This document shows, piece after piece, positions 1 through 10,778 of a stretch of 64,000 bases of DNA (the stretch's first letter is position 1; each line of letters opens with the position of its first letter). This stretch comes from Cylindrodendrum hubeiense. Lineage: Eukaryota > Ascomycota > Sordariomycetes > Hypocreales > Nectriaceae. The position numbers and the translations under genes were made by a program. The notes below the pieces were generated by a model, which saw only the letters and a program-made list of their open reading frames with translations, searched no databases and was not told the origin of the DNA. The stretch spans positions 124,001-188,000 of the forward strand of contig JAANBB010000007.1 in NCBI GenBank assembly GCA_014621425.1. Reading direction: 5' to 3'.

Positions 1-2286
1 GTTGCAAGGCACGCAACTCTGCCACGCGACTTTTGTTAGCTTCAATTCTTTCTATCTGTGTTGTTCAATGGCCAACTTACGCGGATATCGGAAGCCAGCG
101 GGTTAGGCGACGCTGGGTCAGCACATCAAAACACCGCGTCACTTTGACTGTGCTTTCTTGTAGCTCGCTGCAGCTTCTGTCAAGTTGGGTGATCTGGCTT
201 GCACTCTCTCTGGTTTCATTCATGTGGTTCGCCGAAATAGATTCACGCAGTATCCTGTAGTTGCATAGCGCGATGCTGGCGGTGCTATGGTGTCGTTAGG
301 ATTGCATGACCGGATGCGTACTGGCGGGTTGACTCACTGATAGTAGATGTACATGAGATGGGTATGCAACACAACAGATTTGTCATCTTCAGGTCTCTTG
401 GTGGTGTGCCGTTCATAGCTGTCTTGCTGTGGGGGAAATTGCACAGTAGCACGTGCGTACCAATCCTTCAACAGAGCATCGGACTTTTCAATCATGACTT
501 GGTCCGACTGTTGCAACTCTCTATTGCTCACAACAGTATCTTCGAAAGGAAACGTCAGGTCGAGTACGTCAGTGAGTATAATGATGAATTCGAGAAACTT
601 GCAGAAGAGGGCAATGTGGCGTCGCTTTGTTGATGGTGTGAAGATGCTTGACCGATACATTTCCCCCTCGAGATCCGACATACCCAGAGGAACGCTGTTT
701 TTGAAATCGAATCGATCGTGCGTTATATGGAGGCGGAATCGCGTGCATAGTGGAGAGATTCTATCCATGATAATGCAACACCACCAAAGACGACGAAGTG
801 CGTTGTGGTGTTTACTCTGAGCCGTGCAGGGCAATGTCGGCGCCTCCAGACCTTCTGCGTAGCGATCTGCGTTGATGCTTCTCGCGTGCTGAATGGCAAT
901 GCCTAGCCATTTTTTGTAAGGATTCAGATTGTTGTTGGACGGTGGGACCCATCCCATCATCAAAATTGCAGCCTGGGCAAGTGGAAGTGGCGCAGATTCC
1001 GTCTCCAATTCGTACAGGAGCTAGAGAGAAATTCGAATTACTATTAGCGCTTTCGGGACATAGTCAAGGACAGTGGTGATTGTTTGCGTGCCTTTGTTCG
1101 TCGATAGAATGCAGCCCTTGCTTCTCGGGGGCTTGAGAAGCCCAGTTTCTCAATAGTCTCCTGGGGTACGAACTGTCGCCGCGTCAATCCTCGGGTCAAG
1201 ATGACGACAATAAGGTTGAGGTGTATGGCTCCAGTTCAACTTACGTTGCAGCTAGCAAATAGCATGGCCTGAAATACCAGCAGAGATATCTTCTGTCGAG
1301 GTGCCGAGTTCTCTTTGTCGGAATACATGTCCCAAAAGTCCCCCTCGTGGAGTAAAGGGAGCAGGACATGGAGGTGGGCGAAGTACCGCTCGACAAAATT
1401 GTCCAACGTCGGGCGAGTCGGGACGTGGAAGCATCCTTGGGCCTCCAAATAACTGACGTCCTCGTGGGGAATTATGTGCATATTCCCGACGGATAGGTAT
1501 TGATAATGGGAATAGAGCACCATCGACTTACCATCGGTGCGTCGTTTTCCTGGGCGAATAGATCCCGCGTTGCTTCCATCCAGCCTGTGTTCCTCGGCCC
1601 AGGTAGGTTCGGACGATGACGAGGTGCCTGTCAGGGTTGAGATTAGACAGCGGCAACGAGAAGAAGGGGATGCGGGCGCTGTGCGGCACCTGTTGGACGC
1701 GTTTCATCCATTCCGTCACAGGATGTGGGTACAGCCAAGTTCCATGGGGCGGGTGGAGCATCAGTGTCGTGTCTGGTCTCACCGCCGTTGATGCCGTCGT
1801 CGGTCGAGCCAGCGGCGTCGAGAGTCTCGAGCTGGTCTCTCTGCCAAGGGATTTCCGTGTCGAGCTGGAACGGAAGACCAAGTCCAATTGACGGCGCATC
1901 GTCGTCAGGGGCGCCCACGGTTAAGGTCTCAGTGGCAGAGAGGGCGGCCTGGCTAACTTGGTCCACATCTTCACACGATGATTGTTGATGCTGCGACGAG
2001 GCGTCCCTGATGAGGCGACCCGGTCGCCTCCTCGGAATTTGTTGGCTTCTACATGATGGGAGTAAGCAAAGGCCACAATACGCTCAGCATCGTCGTACAT
2101 TCGAGAGGCGCGTCCGACAAGAAGACAATTCTTGCTGTCCAGGAAGCAATTGGTGCACGGTTGGCCGCGCGAGTCGACATCGCAGCGAACCTTCCTGGAC
2201 CTGCAGGATAGACAGGCCTGCATCGACCGCGGCCGAGATGAGCGATGGCGGTTGATGGAGCCAGGCATCGAAGAGGCGGGAGCCAT
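1..2286 (-). CDS. Zn2Cys6 transcription factor, cut by the left edge of the window
   Basis: Nuclear DNA-binding regulator. Exons inferred from splice sites and unbroken frame: 2286-2053, 1990-1690, 1627-1245, 1172-1092, 1020-338, 254-81 and 18-<1, about 624 residues so far. Residues 25-54 form the zinc cluster (CLSC, RKVRC, CTNC, then Cys). The middle (YLEAQGCFHVPTRP, LLPLLHEGDFWDMYS, RRLWWCCIIMDRIS) is the fungal transcription factor domain PF04082, of the cutinase-factor/CTF1-like sort as I recall it. The ATG at 2286 is the first in frame before the cluster. One intron (1021-1091) appears to be GC-AG. The last visible codons (LTRWLPISA, then AVACLA) continue past base 1, so the C-terminus is missing. 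The target genes are unknown; no obvious partner lies beside it. Confidence 0.85.
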
Positions 2287-5200
2287 TGCGACGATGGCTA
2301 TTACGGTGATGATGATGCGAAGCGTCAGGGGCTCCGGATGCTCCGTCTCGGGTATTGAATGTGACCCGGGGTAACAGAGAGACAGCTCGCCCAGTTTGGT
2401 TAGTACGCATGCAGATGAGTGCGGGGAAACCAACTTCGTCCGTCCAACACATTCAAGGTTAGCACACTAGTTTGATTGTAGTTACATAGTGTACTCGCTC
2501 AGGCGTGAAATCGACGATTGCCGGGCTCCGCTGCCGTCCACCCTGCGCGAGTTTCCCCGCAAAGCGCTCCTCCTTACACCGAGAATGAGCTCCATCTCAC
2601 TCCCAGCCATTGAAGTCACGTAGTGGCGGGCATATTCTAAGCCAGGAATCAATGCTCAAAGACTGGGGCTCATCTTTCAATGACCTATTATCTCTTTCTA
2701 AGCCTTTGATCTCATTTTTGCCTCAATCAGGTGACACGTGGTGTGGTTGTGGTGCGCGAGAGCATCAGGACAGGGTCTCACTTTGCGGCCTCTCACGTGA
2801 TGTCAATACGTTGATATCGTGATAGCATCAATCGACGTATAAAACGCGACATAAGTGATTGTAAAGATATATGCAGAAAGAATTCGAACCAGTTTCTAGA
2901 GATATATCCCAATCATAATCACAGTGTTTTCGACTTTTATCCAATTTACTGACTTTGTATCCAAGACTCATTACAAATAGCCCTTTTATAACAAAAATAA
3001 AAAAGTTCAACATCTGGTCATATCCAAATATTCATCTTCCTATCATGCAAGTAATTTTCAACTATAATTAAAGAACCCAAGAAAATTGTTCATGTCGTTC
3101 GTCTGCCAATTTCCTGACCTGAAATGTTGGCTGTGGATGACTCTAGGGTAAGTGACTATCTCGATAGACTGGGAAGTTCTGGGGTTGAACGTAACCCCCC
3201 TCCCCCAAGATCTAGTCCCCATCCTTTCTACGATAAGCATATTACAAAATACTAATATTGATTGAATGCTACAACTGGAGAAATCAGCTGCTTCATCCAA
3301 ATGTCGGGCCATGGTCATGTACCCACATCGGTTCCGCAGATTTGCTAATATGTACGTAAATAGACATGGGTAGGGTGGGTAACAAAACCCTCAGTCCTCA
3401 TGTTCGTGAGGGGTACGGAGTAATTGCGTGAGGGTTCTTAATCTTTTCCATTACGAAATCACAGATTAGAAGAGGAAACCATTATTAAGACCCCATGGTC
3501 AATCTGCGGAGAAAACCTGGCATTGTGGGCACAACTCTGGGGATGTAAATGCTGCGGAGGTGAAGGTTGTGGAGGTGGATTACGACGATGTCAACTACAA
3601 CTAGTGAATATGGGTCTCCACTCGGGAATATCCCGACATGTTCAACGTGTTGCTGGATTTTGCTATGGAATTTTCAGCACAACTACTCTCATCTTGGAAG
3701 GGAGAATGAATCATCGTAATGCACGTCTGCCAAATCTTTCTCTATCATCTAAAAATGGGAATACCTGGTTCAAATACAAGTCGAGGGTGAGGCCCGAACC
3801 TAGCCTTGAGGTCTATGGTAAAGCGCAAACAAGACAACCGTCGTAAGGACGACCCCAGCAACAGGACTCAGATGCAAGAGGAGTGAGACTACTCGCATTT
3901 CACTACTCCGTATACGCATAAATGTCGCAGATTTCAGCTTCCATAACTGGACGCAATGTCTCTGCGGCATCTTTCGGTGAGCAGAGGTCGTCGTCGATAC
4001 GTGTTTGGATGGTCGCACTTGGGCGATTTAGAGGCCCGCTTTAAGTGGTACCGGAATGTCGACCGGAACACAAGACACGAGAAGCTGGGGGTCAGTCTCG
4101 GAGCGCTCACCATGGTGCCATTTAAGCGGACTCGTGATGCGACTATAGACGAGGTCATCACCCGTTTAGCTGCTGCAAGGAGGGTCTTGAATGACCCGCC
4201 GAGCCATGCATACTGGTCAAGCATATTCTCCCATGCTCTCAGTCTTTTGCTTTTGACTTCAGTCGTGATACTACTCCGGATGAGGCCTGAGGCGTAAATC
4301 ATCATGTCGGCTTGGTCAAGGGTCAATTGAAATCCCCTGCCTACTTGGACGGGGATCGGCAGACAAGCGAGGCCGGGACTGGGCACGTTCTGAATTCCCA
4401 TTGGGCTGGTCATCGCCCCCTACGTAAGCCGTTTCAATTTCCCTGCCTGAACGATGCCCGTCTGGTATGTGTGGCCACTTTTTGGGAGCCGATCAGGCGC
4501 TAGCTGCCGGCTGTTCCCCTAGCTCCGGCGAAACCGTAGCATTGGGAGCGTCTAGGACTCCATTTGAGGCGGCTGAGAGGACGATCAGCTGCGAGGCGTC
4601 GAGAGTGGCCAAAATTACGGATATGATGATGGCTCGATGATGGCTGCTTATGTCGGAACTTGCGTTGGCTGCAGCAGCCTGCATTGTGGCCATTTGCCGC
4701 GACGCCACAACATTCTTCTGGAAGGACGGGAATCGATCGATAACGAGAGCCGGGGTGAACCCCAGGCTTGGCACACTTGGCCGGCAGCTTGCTCTTGGCT
4801 GCTTGGCGCACTCAGACCGCGCATCCACACCCACGCAGAGCCGCGCTTCGACACATCGTACTATTCCCGGCCAGCCCTGCAGCACATGTTATATAAAAGA
4901 GTTAGTCAAACACCAACCAAAGCCCGCGGCCTCCACGAGGCATGAGTGGGTGCCCCGGTTGGCCCGGGGCCCGCTGACAGGAGCGAAGGAATTTTTACTG
5001 GAGCTGGCCGGCTAAGTCGGATGTTAGCTTACATGGGCGTCACGCAAAGGCTCCTACACGGGCCACCGCGTCGCCATCAGTCCGTCGACGAGAAGGATTA
5101 TCAACATGCGAGTAATCCTAAAACCGACGAGTAAATTAAGCGTTTCGTGCTCCGCTTCGCCACCCACTGCACCCTTGGCCACCACGAGTTCTTCCCACGG

Positions 5201-6277
5201 GGAACAGCTGTGGCCTGGTGGAGGCCGTCCGACGCGGGTTAGATAGCGTGCAGATGGGACCGACCTTGTTGACCGTGGAGGCGGAATTGGGGTTGGGTCC
5301 TGTCGGAGAATTACATGTATGAGGTATTTTGCAGGCAGTCGTAAGGTGTCGGCCGTCTCATGACTCTCGATGGTATAGTGGATGCCGCCCACGATGTCTC
5401 CAGCGATATCCGCGACTCCGGGTCCTAAACTCTGATATCAACCTGGTCTGATTGCTGTTTGACGGGGTCTACCGGTTTAATGGACACAGCGCGAGGACTC
5501 TTAGCTTCGTCGAGGAACAGTTATCTCTTGATCTGATGATAAACGCCCGCAACAATGGAGCCTCCAACGGCTACTCCGGCAGCGCGGTCGAGGAGCTAGC
5601 CGCGGGCCGATCACCCGCGGGACGACGATGCCAAACCCGGAATCCGCATCTGCCAGAATGCCATTGAGCGCGTTTGAAATTGGATTGATAACGGCAGGAC
5701 CAGCCTGCGTCTTCCCCAGGCTCGCATGAAAAAGCAAGGCAAGCTAAAGCATCCCCAGAAGCTCCCGAGTATGGAGGGACATCCACCACTCCACACAATT
5801 CAACGACGGCTCCGAGAGGGACTGCGTCGAGGCCGCAATTTAGTGGGTTCGGCGCCCTGTTCTAGAACAAGACGAGGGTTCTTTTCAGGGGAACAGATCA
5901 GAACACGACGTCAACTTATGTGGGGAGTGGTGGGGCCGCTGGAGCCTCAATGCATTCACCAGCCAGGTCGAATGTTGCAAGGTCTTTTACGCAAACCAAT
6001 TGTTCCTTAGTTGATAACGTGCCGGGTCCGGGGCGGGGTCCCCGGACTGTTCCCGGTCTGCTTCCGGTCCATCTCTTGGAGGGTGACATGCGTGCTCCAC
6101 GCTCCACGCTCCACGCTCCACGCTCCACGCTCCGCGCTCCACTACGCACTACTACACTAGACGGAAGGGTTTTTAAGAGTCCATTCCCCAGGCTGGATGT
6201 TAGCTGCTCGTTCCAGGACACTACTCGAATTCCCTGTTCCATCTCCTCCTTCATCCGACACTCCCTCAGCCATCACA
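2287..6277. other. 4 kb with no supported gene
   Basis: Only short overlapping reading frames occur here. Minus-strand stretches near 5500-5740 and 4490-4690 look mildly protein-like but no intron model joins them into a domain I recognise. It may hold decayed genes. The last 280 bases are the promoter side of the permease, with a GC-rich stretch near 6020-6065. Confidence 0.5.
6094..6142. repeat. Seven-copy 7 bp tandem repeat
   Basis: The unit GCTCCAC is repeated seven times in direct order; the sixth copy has one change (GCTCCGC). It lies 135 bp upstream of the permease ATG, so it may be in the promoter or 5' leader. No function can be assigned. Confidence 0.9.
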
Positions 6278-7879
6278 ATGGAGGATTTACACGACCCCGT
6301 GAAGCCTGCGGCTCTCAATGACGACTCGGCCGCCCTGCAGCAGCTGGGCCACAAGCAGGAGTTGCAGCGAAACTTCTCCAAGGTCTCCATGCTGGGTCTT
6401 GCCTTCGCCATCCTCAACACCTGGACTGCCCTGTCCACCTCCATCAACCTCGCCCTTCCCTCCGGCGGCCCCAGTGCCATCATCTGGGGCCTGATGGTTG
6501 CTGGTGTCTGCAACCTGTGCCTCGCCTGCTCTCTCGCCGAGTTTCTGTCCGCCTATCCCACTGCTGGTGGCCAATACCACTGGGCTGCCATCGTTGCCTG
6601 GCCTCGCTGGTCGCGCGGTATCAGCTATGTGACAGGTTGGATTAACGTTGCTGGATGGGTCGCTCTGACCGCTACCGGACCTCTCCTAGGAAGCACCATC
6701 ATCGTTGACACCATCTCGTTCATGAACACCAGCTACGAATCCGAGACCTGGCACCAGTTCCTCATCTACGTTGCCTTCACCTTCATCGCCCTGGTCATCA
6801 ACACCTTCGCCACCCGCCTCCTGCCCCTCTTCAACAAGACCGCCTTCCTATGGAGCATGGCCGGTTTCATCATCATCAGCATCACTGTGCTGGCCTGTGC
6901 GACCCCCGACTACCAGAGCGGCCAGTTTGTGTACGGCGAGTTTATCAACGAGGTCGGCTGGCCCGATGGCCTTGCCTGGATGCTTGGTCTGCTCCAGGGC
7001 GCCTTCGCTCTTACTGGCTTCGACGCCACCGCCCACATGATTGAGGAGATCCCCAACGCCCGCGAGGAGGGACCCAAGATTATGATTTACTGCATTCTCA
7101 TTGGTATGGGCTCTGGCTTCGTCTTCCTCAGCTGCCTGCTGTTCGTCATGAAGGACCTCGACACCGTTCTCAACTCCGCTGCTGGTCCTCTTCTCCAGAT
7201 CTTCTTTGATGCCACCAAGAGCAAGGCCGGTAGTGTCTGCCTGGTCATGTTCCCTTTGATGTGCATGGTCTTCACCTCCACCGCTCTCATGACCACCAGT
7301 GCTCGCATGACCTACGCTTTTGCCCGAGACCGCGGTCTTCCCTTCAGCAGTGTCTGGGCCACTGTCCACCCTACCCTGGATGTTCCCGTGAACGCCCTTC
7401 TCTGGACCACTGGCTGGGTTATTGTGTTTGGCCTGATTCTGCTTGGATCCAGCAGCACCTTTAACGCTATTACCGCTGCCTCCGTCGTTGCCCTCGGTGT
7501 TACCTATGCCATCCCCCCTGCCATCAACGTCCTGCGCGGAGGAAACATGCTTCCCGAGTCGAGACATTTCAAGCTCAGCACCCCCGTCCGCTGGATCTGC
7601 AACTTGGTCGGAATTGCCTGGGCCATCCTGACCACTGTCCTCTTCGTTTTCCCTCCCGAGATGGTTGTGACGTCCTCCAACATGAACTACTGTGTCGCTG
7701 CCTTTGGCGTCATCCTGCTCATTGCTGGAACCACGTGGGCCATTGACGGACGCAAGAACTACAAGGGACCCCGTCTCGAAGTGTGTGATATCGATGGCGT
7801 AGAAAACTACTCTGGAGAGAACTACGCGGGAGAGAATAGCTCGTCGCCCGAAGAGGAAACCAAGACGGCGATGAAGTAA
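6278..7879 (+). CDS. APC-superfamily amino acid/choline permease
   Basis: Single-exon gene for a 533-residue plasma-membrane permease with about 12 hydrophobic helices. It resembles the fungal choline/GABA permease group (Hnm1, Uga4, Bat-type; amino acid permease PF13520). Support: the N-terminal ..FSKVSMLGLAFAILNTWTA.. first helix, SGGPSAIIWG, a helix 3 region with YPTAGGQYHW, GFDATAHMIEEI in the middle, and RMTYAFARDRGLPFS. Both tails are hydrophilic and cytosolic; the C-terminus is rich in Glu and Asn. The ATG at 6278 has a CACAATGG context and falls just before the conserved region; an upstream in-frame start at 6197 would add 27 residues and is less likely. Codon use is strongly C-biased at third positions, suggesting good expression. 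The exact substrate (choline, GABA or another amine) cannot be told from sequence. Confidence 0.92.
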   Translation: MEDLHDPVKPAALNDDSAALQQLGHKQELQRNFSKVSMLGLAFAILNTWTALSTSINLALPSGGPSAIIWGLMVAGVCNLCLACSLAEFLSAYPTAGGQYHWAAIVAWPRWSRGISYVTGWINVAGWVALTATGPLLGSTIIVDTISFMNTSYESETWHQFLIYVAFTFIALVINTFATRLLPLFNKTAFLWSMAGFIIISITVLACATPDYQSGQFVYGEFINEVGWPDGLAWMLGLLQGAFALTGFDATAHMIEEIPNAREEGPKIMIYCILIGMGSGFVFLSCLLFVMKDLDTVLNSAAGPLLQIFFDATKSKAGSVCLVMFPLMCMVFTSTALMTTSARMTYAFARDRGLPFSSVWATVHPTLDVPVNALLWTTGWVIVFGLILLGSSSTFNAITAASVVALGVTYAIPPAINVLRGGNMLPESRHFKLSTPVRWICNLVGIAWAILTTVLFVFPPEMVVTSSNMNYCVAAFGVILLIAGTTWAIDGRKNYKGPRLEVCDIDGVENYSGENYAGENSSSPEEETKTAMK

Positions 7880-7933
7880 ACTATTATTGACCTTCGACTT
7901 CCCTGTATACTAGACAGCATTTATCTTTCATAA

Positions 7934-8644
7934 CTATCGAGCGAGAATTAAATAAACGAAGCTTAGAACTCCGCGATACTTGACCAAGTAATCTTGCTCT
8001 CTCAAAGCCTGTTGATCGCCTATTACCTTCGCACGAGGGTCTCCAGGGTTGGCAAGGATCCACTCCCTCAGCCCAGCCCGGTGCTTCGACTCGAATTCAT
8101 CCCATTCTCGTAGATCAGCTGTGCTTAGACGCAGCACTTGCCAGCCAGTTTCCCTACACGCCTTGGCGATATCAGCTAGGGGAAGAACGTCTTCTCCAAA
8201 TACGTCGCGAGCCTCTGCAGTTGGCGGCCTTTCCCAACACATGTCCCCTACCAGCACCCTGCCGCGTGGAACAATCTCGGCCAGTTGCTTAAGCATATTC
8301 CGGCTGCCTCCAAACGCATGCGAAGATCCAATACATATCGCTCGCTCTGTCTTGTCTTTCCATTTGTCGGCAGGCATTTCGACGAATGACACGTCGAGAC
8401 CGCGTTCTTTGGCAGCTGTTTTGCCTCGATTCAGTACGTCGACATCTGTATCCACACCAATTCCTCGTGCTCTGGTCTTTGCGACAGCTCGAAGAAGTAG
8501 CTCACCCCAGCCGCAACCGAGATCTACTATGCTCTCTTCAGGCAATAGGTGAAGATCATCCAACAGTCGGTCGGCATGGCTCTCAGATAACGGAGAGTTC
8601 CATCTGAGATGGGAATAGCGGGCTTGGGGGAGAGATTGGTCCAT
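7934..8644 (-). CDS. SAM-dependent methyltransferase-like protein
   Basis: Small class I methyltransferase of 236 residues, probably cytosolic. Motif I, VDLGCGWGELLL (residues 40-51), binds S-adenosylmethionine; an acidic GVDTDVDVLNRG segment follows as motif II, and RGRVLVGDMCWERPP is the usual post-III strand. The start is the ATG at 8644; the frame is open further up but begins with a non-ATG codon. It converges with the permease, the two stops being only 54 bp apart. The substrate is unknown; it belongs to the broad Methyltransf_11/25-like group rather than a family with a settled function. Confidence 0.85.
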   Translation of the reverse strand: MDQSLPQARYSHLRWNSPLSESHADRLLDDLHLLPEESIVDLGCGWGELLLRAVAKTRARGIGVDTDVDVLNRGKTAAKERGLDVSFVEMPADKWKDKTERAICIGSSHAFGGSRNMLKQLAEIVPRGRVLVGDMCWERPPTAEARDVFGEDVLPLADIAKACRETGWQVLRLSTADLREWDEFESKHRAGLREWILANPGDPRAKVIGDQQALREQDYLVKYRGVLSFVYLILAR

Positions 8645-9149
8645 TTTCGCAGGAAAAATACGAAACACCAGCAGTTAGACAAGAGGATAGAAAGATGCAC
8701 CGTTCGGTTGGGGTGAAGTCGTATTAAGAAGTGGTCATGCGAGTGAGTCATCGTTCGCCAAGATCATGCCAAGGTCATGCCAAGATACTTAACATATTCC
8801 CTGCTCATTGGCCAGGATGCCCTGCGCTCGGGATTTGGAAAACTGCTTACCCGATTGAGGCCCTGCATACAAATCAGACTAGGAACACACTATGCAACGA
8901 GCGAATGTGAGAATGTTCGCGATAAGCACTGATTTCTTTATTCTGTGTAAAATCACTAGTATACTAATACTCTATTATCCGTCCAATATCCAGGTATCAT
9001 CATCAATTGCAGAATTCGAAACGGCCCGCGGCTTCATTCTTGGGTGGCAACTTTCGTGTCATACAGATCCATTACGAGATTAACGGGGAAGACAAGTGTA
9101 GAAGCCAGCCTACAACATCGTCGTCCCGTTTGAGAGAGGCCCAGCCGCC
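8645..9149. other. Intergenic, no gene seen
   Basis: About 500 bases between the methyltransferase start and the stop of the repetitive protein. A short direct repeat, ccaagatcatg/ccaaggtcatg/ccaagatac, occurs at 8758-8787. Nothing else is recognisable. Confidence 0.6.
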
Positions 9150-10778
9150 CTACCATTTACGGAAGATCATCCGTCGCTTCAATGATCTTGCCTTGCGCAT
9201 ATGATCCTTTCCTCCGTCCTCCTTTTCCTCGTACTTCTTGTCTTCATACTTCTTGTCTTCGTACTTGTCGTCGTACTTCTTGTAGTCGTCCTCCTTGTCG
9301 TCGTACTTCTTATCGTCGTACTTGTCGTCGTACTTGTCATCGTACTTCTTCTTTTCCTCCTCTTTCTTCTTTTCCTCCTCCTTCTTCTTCTCTTCTTCCT
9401 TCTTCTTTTCCTCTTCCTTCTTCTTTTCCTCTTCCTTCTTCTTCTCTTCTTCCTTCTTCTTTTCCTCTTCCTTCTTCTTTTCTTCGTCCTGCTCCTTCCC
9501 GTGATCAGCGTTTTCGGTTTCCTTTGCACCTTCCGAAATCGTCGCATTCAAATAATGCAGTTGCTGGCTCAGGGTTGGGGTCTCTATCACATGTGGCGTC
9601 TCTGCAAGTGTCTCTGCAGGCGTTTCTGCAAGTGTCTCTGCAGGCGTCTCTACAAGTGTCTCTGCAGGCGTCTCTACAAGTGTCTCTGCAGTTGTCTCTG
9701 CAGTCGTCTCGGTAGCTGCCTCTGCAAGATACTCGTGAGCCGTGTTGCCCTCGTCGGCCGTCACAACCACTGTGTGGGTGGCGGTAGCATGGACGGTTTC
9801 TTGAACATCGTCGCCAGGGGCGGTATGAATGACGGTGAGAACCTTTTCAACCAGAGAAGTGTGTATGACAGTGACAGGATGCTCGACGACAGCTGTATGG
9901 ATCACCGTCACGATTTTTTCAACCGGCTTCTCCAGGACCGATGTGTGGATGATGGTCACTATCTTCTCGACGGCTTTATCAACGACCGAGGTTTCAATGA
10001 TGGTGACAGGTACTTTGATCTCGACTTCTTTGTGGACAACCGAAGTCTCAGTGACCGTAACCGGCTTTTCAACAGCCTTCTCAACTACCACGGTCTTGAC
10101 GATGGTGACTAGCTTCTCGACTGGCTTTTCGACGACTGACGTTTCGACGACGGTCACGGGGACCTTCACCACGACTTCTTTGTGGACCACGGAAGTTTCA
10201 ACGACTGTGACTAGCTTCTCAACTTCCTTTGCCTTTTCCACAACCGACGTCTCGATGATAGTGACTAAGTGTTCGATGGGCTTTTCAACCACGGAGGTTT
10301 GAACGACAGTAACGTGCTTGACTTTGATGACAGTGACATGAATTGTCTCCGGTGGCGCTGTGACGTGGATTGTCACCAATTCAGCTGTGTCGTGGGTTAT
10401 CTCCGGCGCAGCCGTGACATGGACTGACTCCAGTGTAGCCGTGTCGTGGATTGACTCCAGTGTAGCCGTGTCGTGGATTATCTCCGGTGTAGCTGTATCG
10501 TGGATTGACTCGAGTGTCGCTGTGTCGTTGAGTATCTCCGGTGTAGCTGTGTCGTGGATTATCTCCGGTGTAGCTGTGTCTTGGATTGACTCCAGTGTAG
10601 CTGTGTTGTGGATTGACTCCAGTACAGCTGTATCGTGGACTATCTCCGGTGTAGCAGTGTCGTGGACTGTGGCGTTATTTGGTGTTTCTACCACTTCGCT
10701 GCGTCTTCCAAGCCACGGCGGAGATGCGGTAGCTAAGCCGACGAAGGCGACCATGGCAATAATATTCGAGACGAACAT
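9150..10778 (-). CDS. Repetitive low-complexity secreted or wall-associated protein
   Basis: Uninterrupted frame for 542 residues. Residues 1-19 form a signal peptide (MFVSNIIAMVAFVGLATAS). The mature chain is built of four repeat blocks: (1) TATPEIIHDTATLESIHD-type 11-residue repeats; (2) long Val/Thr-rich repeats of the type VEKPVEKLVTIVKTSVV; (3) AETLVETPAETLAETP repeats; (4) a highly charged tail of KKKEEE units, then YDDK/YEDK units ending in basic RSLKRRMIFRKW. No catalytic domain and no clear GPI signal are visible. Secretion is inferred from the signal peptide only. Perfect periodicity suggests repeat-number variation between strains. The protein is unlike any family I know. The opposite strand is open for 300 codons here, but only because of the repeats. 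Confidence 0.75.
   Translation of the reverse strand: MFVSNIIAMVAFVGLATASPPWLGRRSEVVETPNNATVHDTATPEIVHDTAVLESIHNTATLESIQDTATPEIIHDTATPEILNDTATLESIHDTATPEIIHDTATLESIHDTATLESVHVTAAPEITHDTAELVTIHVTAPPETIHVTVIKVKHVTVVQTSVVEKPIEHLVTIIETSVVEKAKEVEKLVTVVETSVVHKEVVVKVPVTVVETSVVEKPVEKLVTIVKTVVVEKAVEKPVTVTETSVVHKEVEIKVPVTIIETSVVDKAVEKIVTIIHTSVLEKPVEKIVTVIHTAVVEHPVTVIHTSLVEKVLTVIHTAPGDDVQETVHATATHTVVVTADEGNTAHEYLAEAATETTAETTAETLVETPAETLVETPAETLAETPAETLAETPHVIETPTLSQQLHYLNATISEGAKETENADHGKEQDEEKKKEEEKKKEEEKKKEEEKKKEEEKKKEEEKKKEEEKKKEEEKKKYDDKYDDKYDDKKYDDKEDDYKKYDDKYEDKKYEDKKYEEKEDGGKDHMRKARSLKRRMIFRKW

Noticed and set aside
1520..1640. Apparent frameshift or 11 bp insertion in the left-edge regulator
   Set aside because: A GT..AG intron at 1628-1689 with a CTAAT branch-like site puts all pieces in one frame; no lesion is needed.
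5054..5740. Minus-strand secreted protein or membrane protein
   Set aside because: Segments such as AGPAVINPISNALNGILAD look protein-like, but stops and lack of consistent splice phases prevent any model.
6848..7567. 239-codon minus-strand frame
   Set aside because: Antisense of the permease, produced by its C-biased third codon positions.
9201..10112. 303-codon plus-strand open frame
   Set aside because: It is the complement of the repetitive protein. Leucine/valine runs arise from the repeats, and the minus frame has a signal peptide and spans the whole region.
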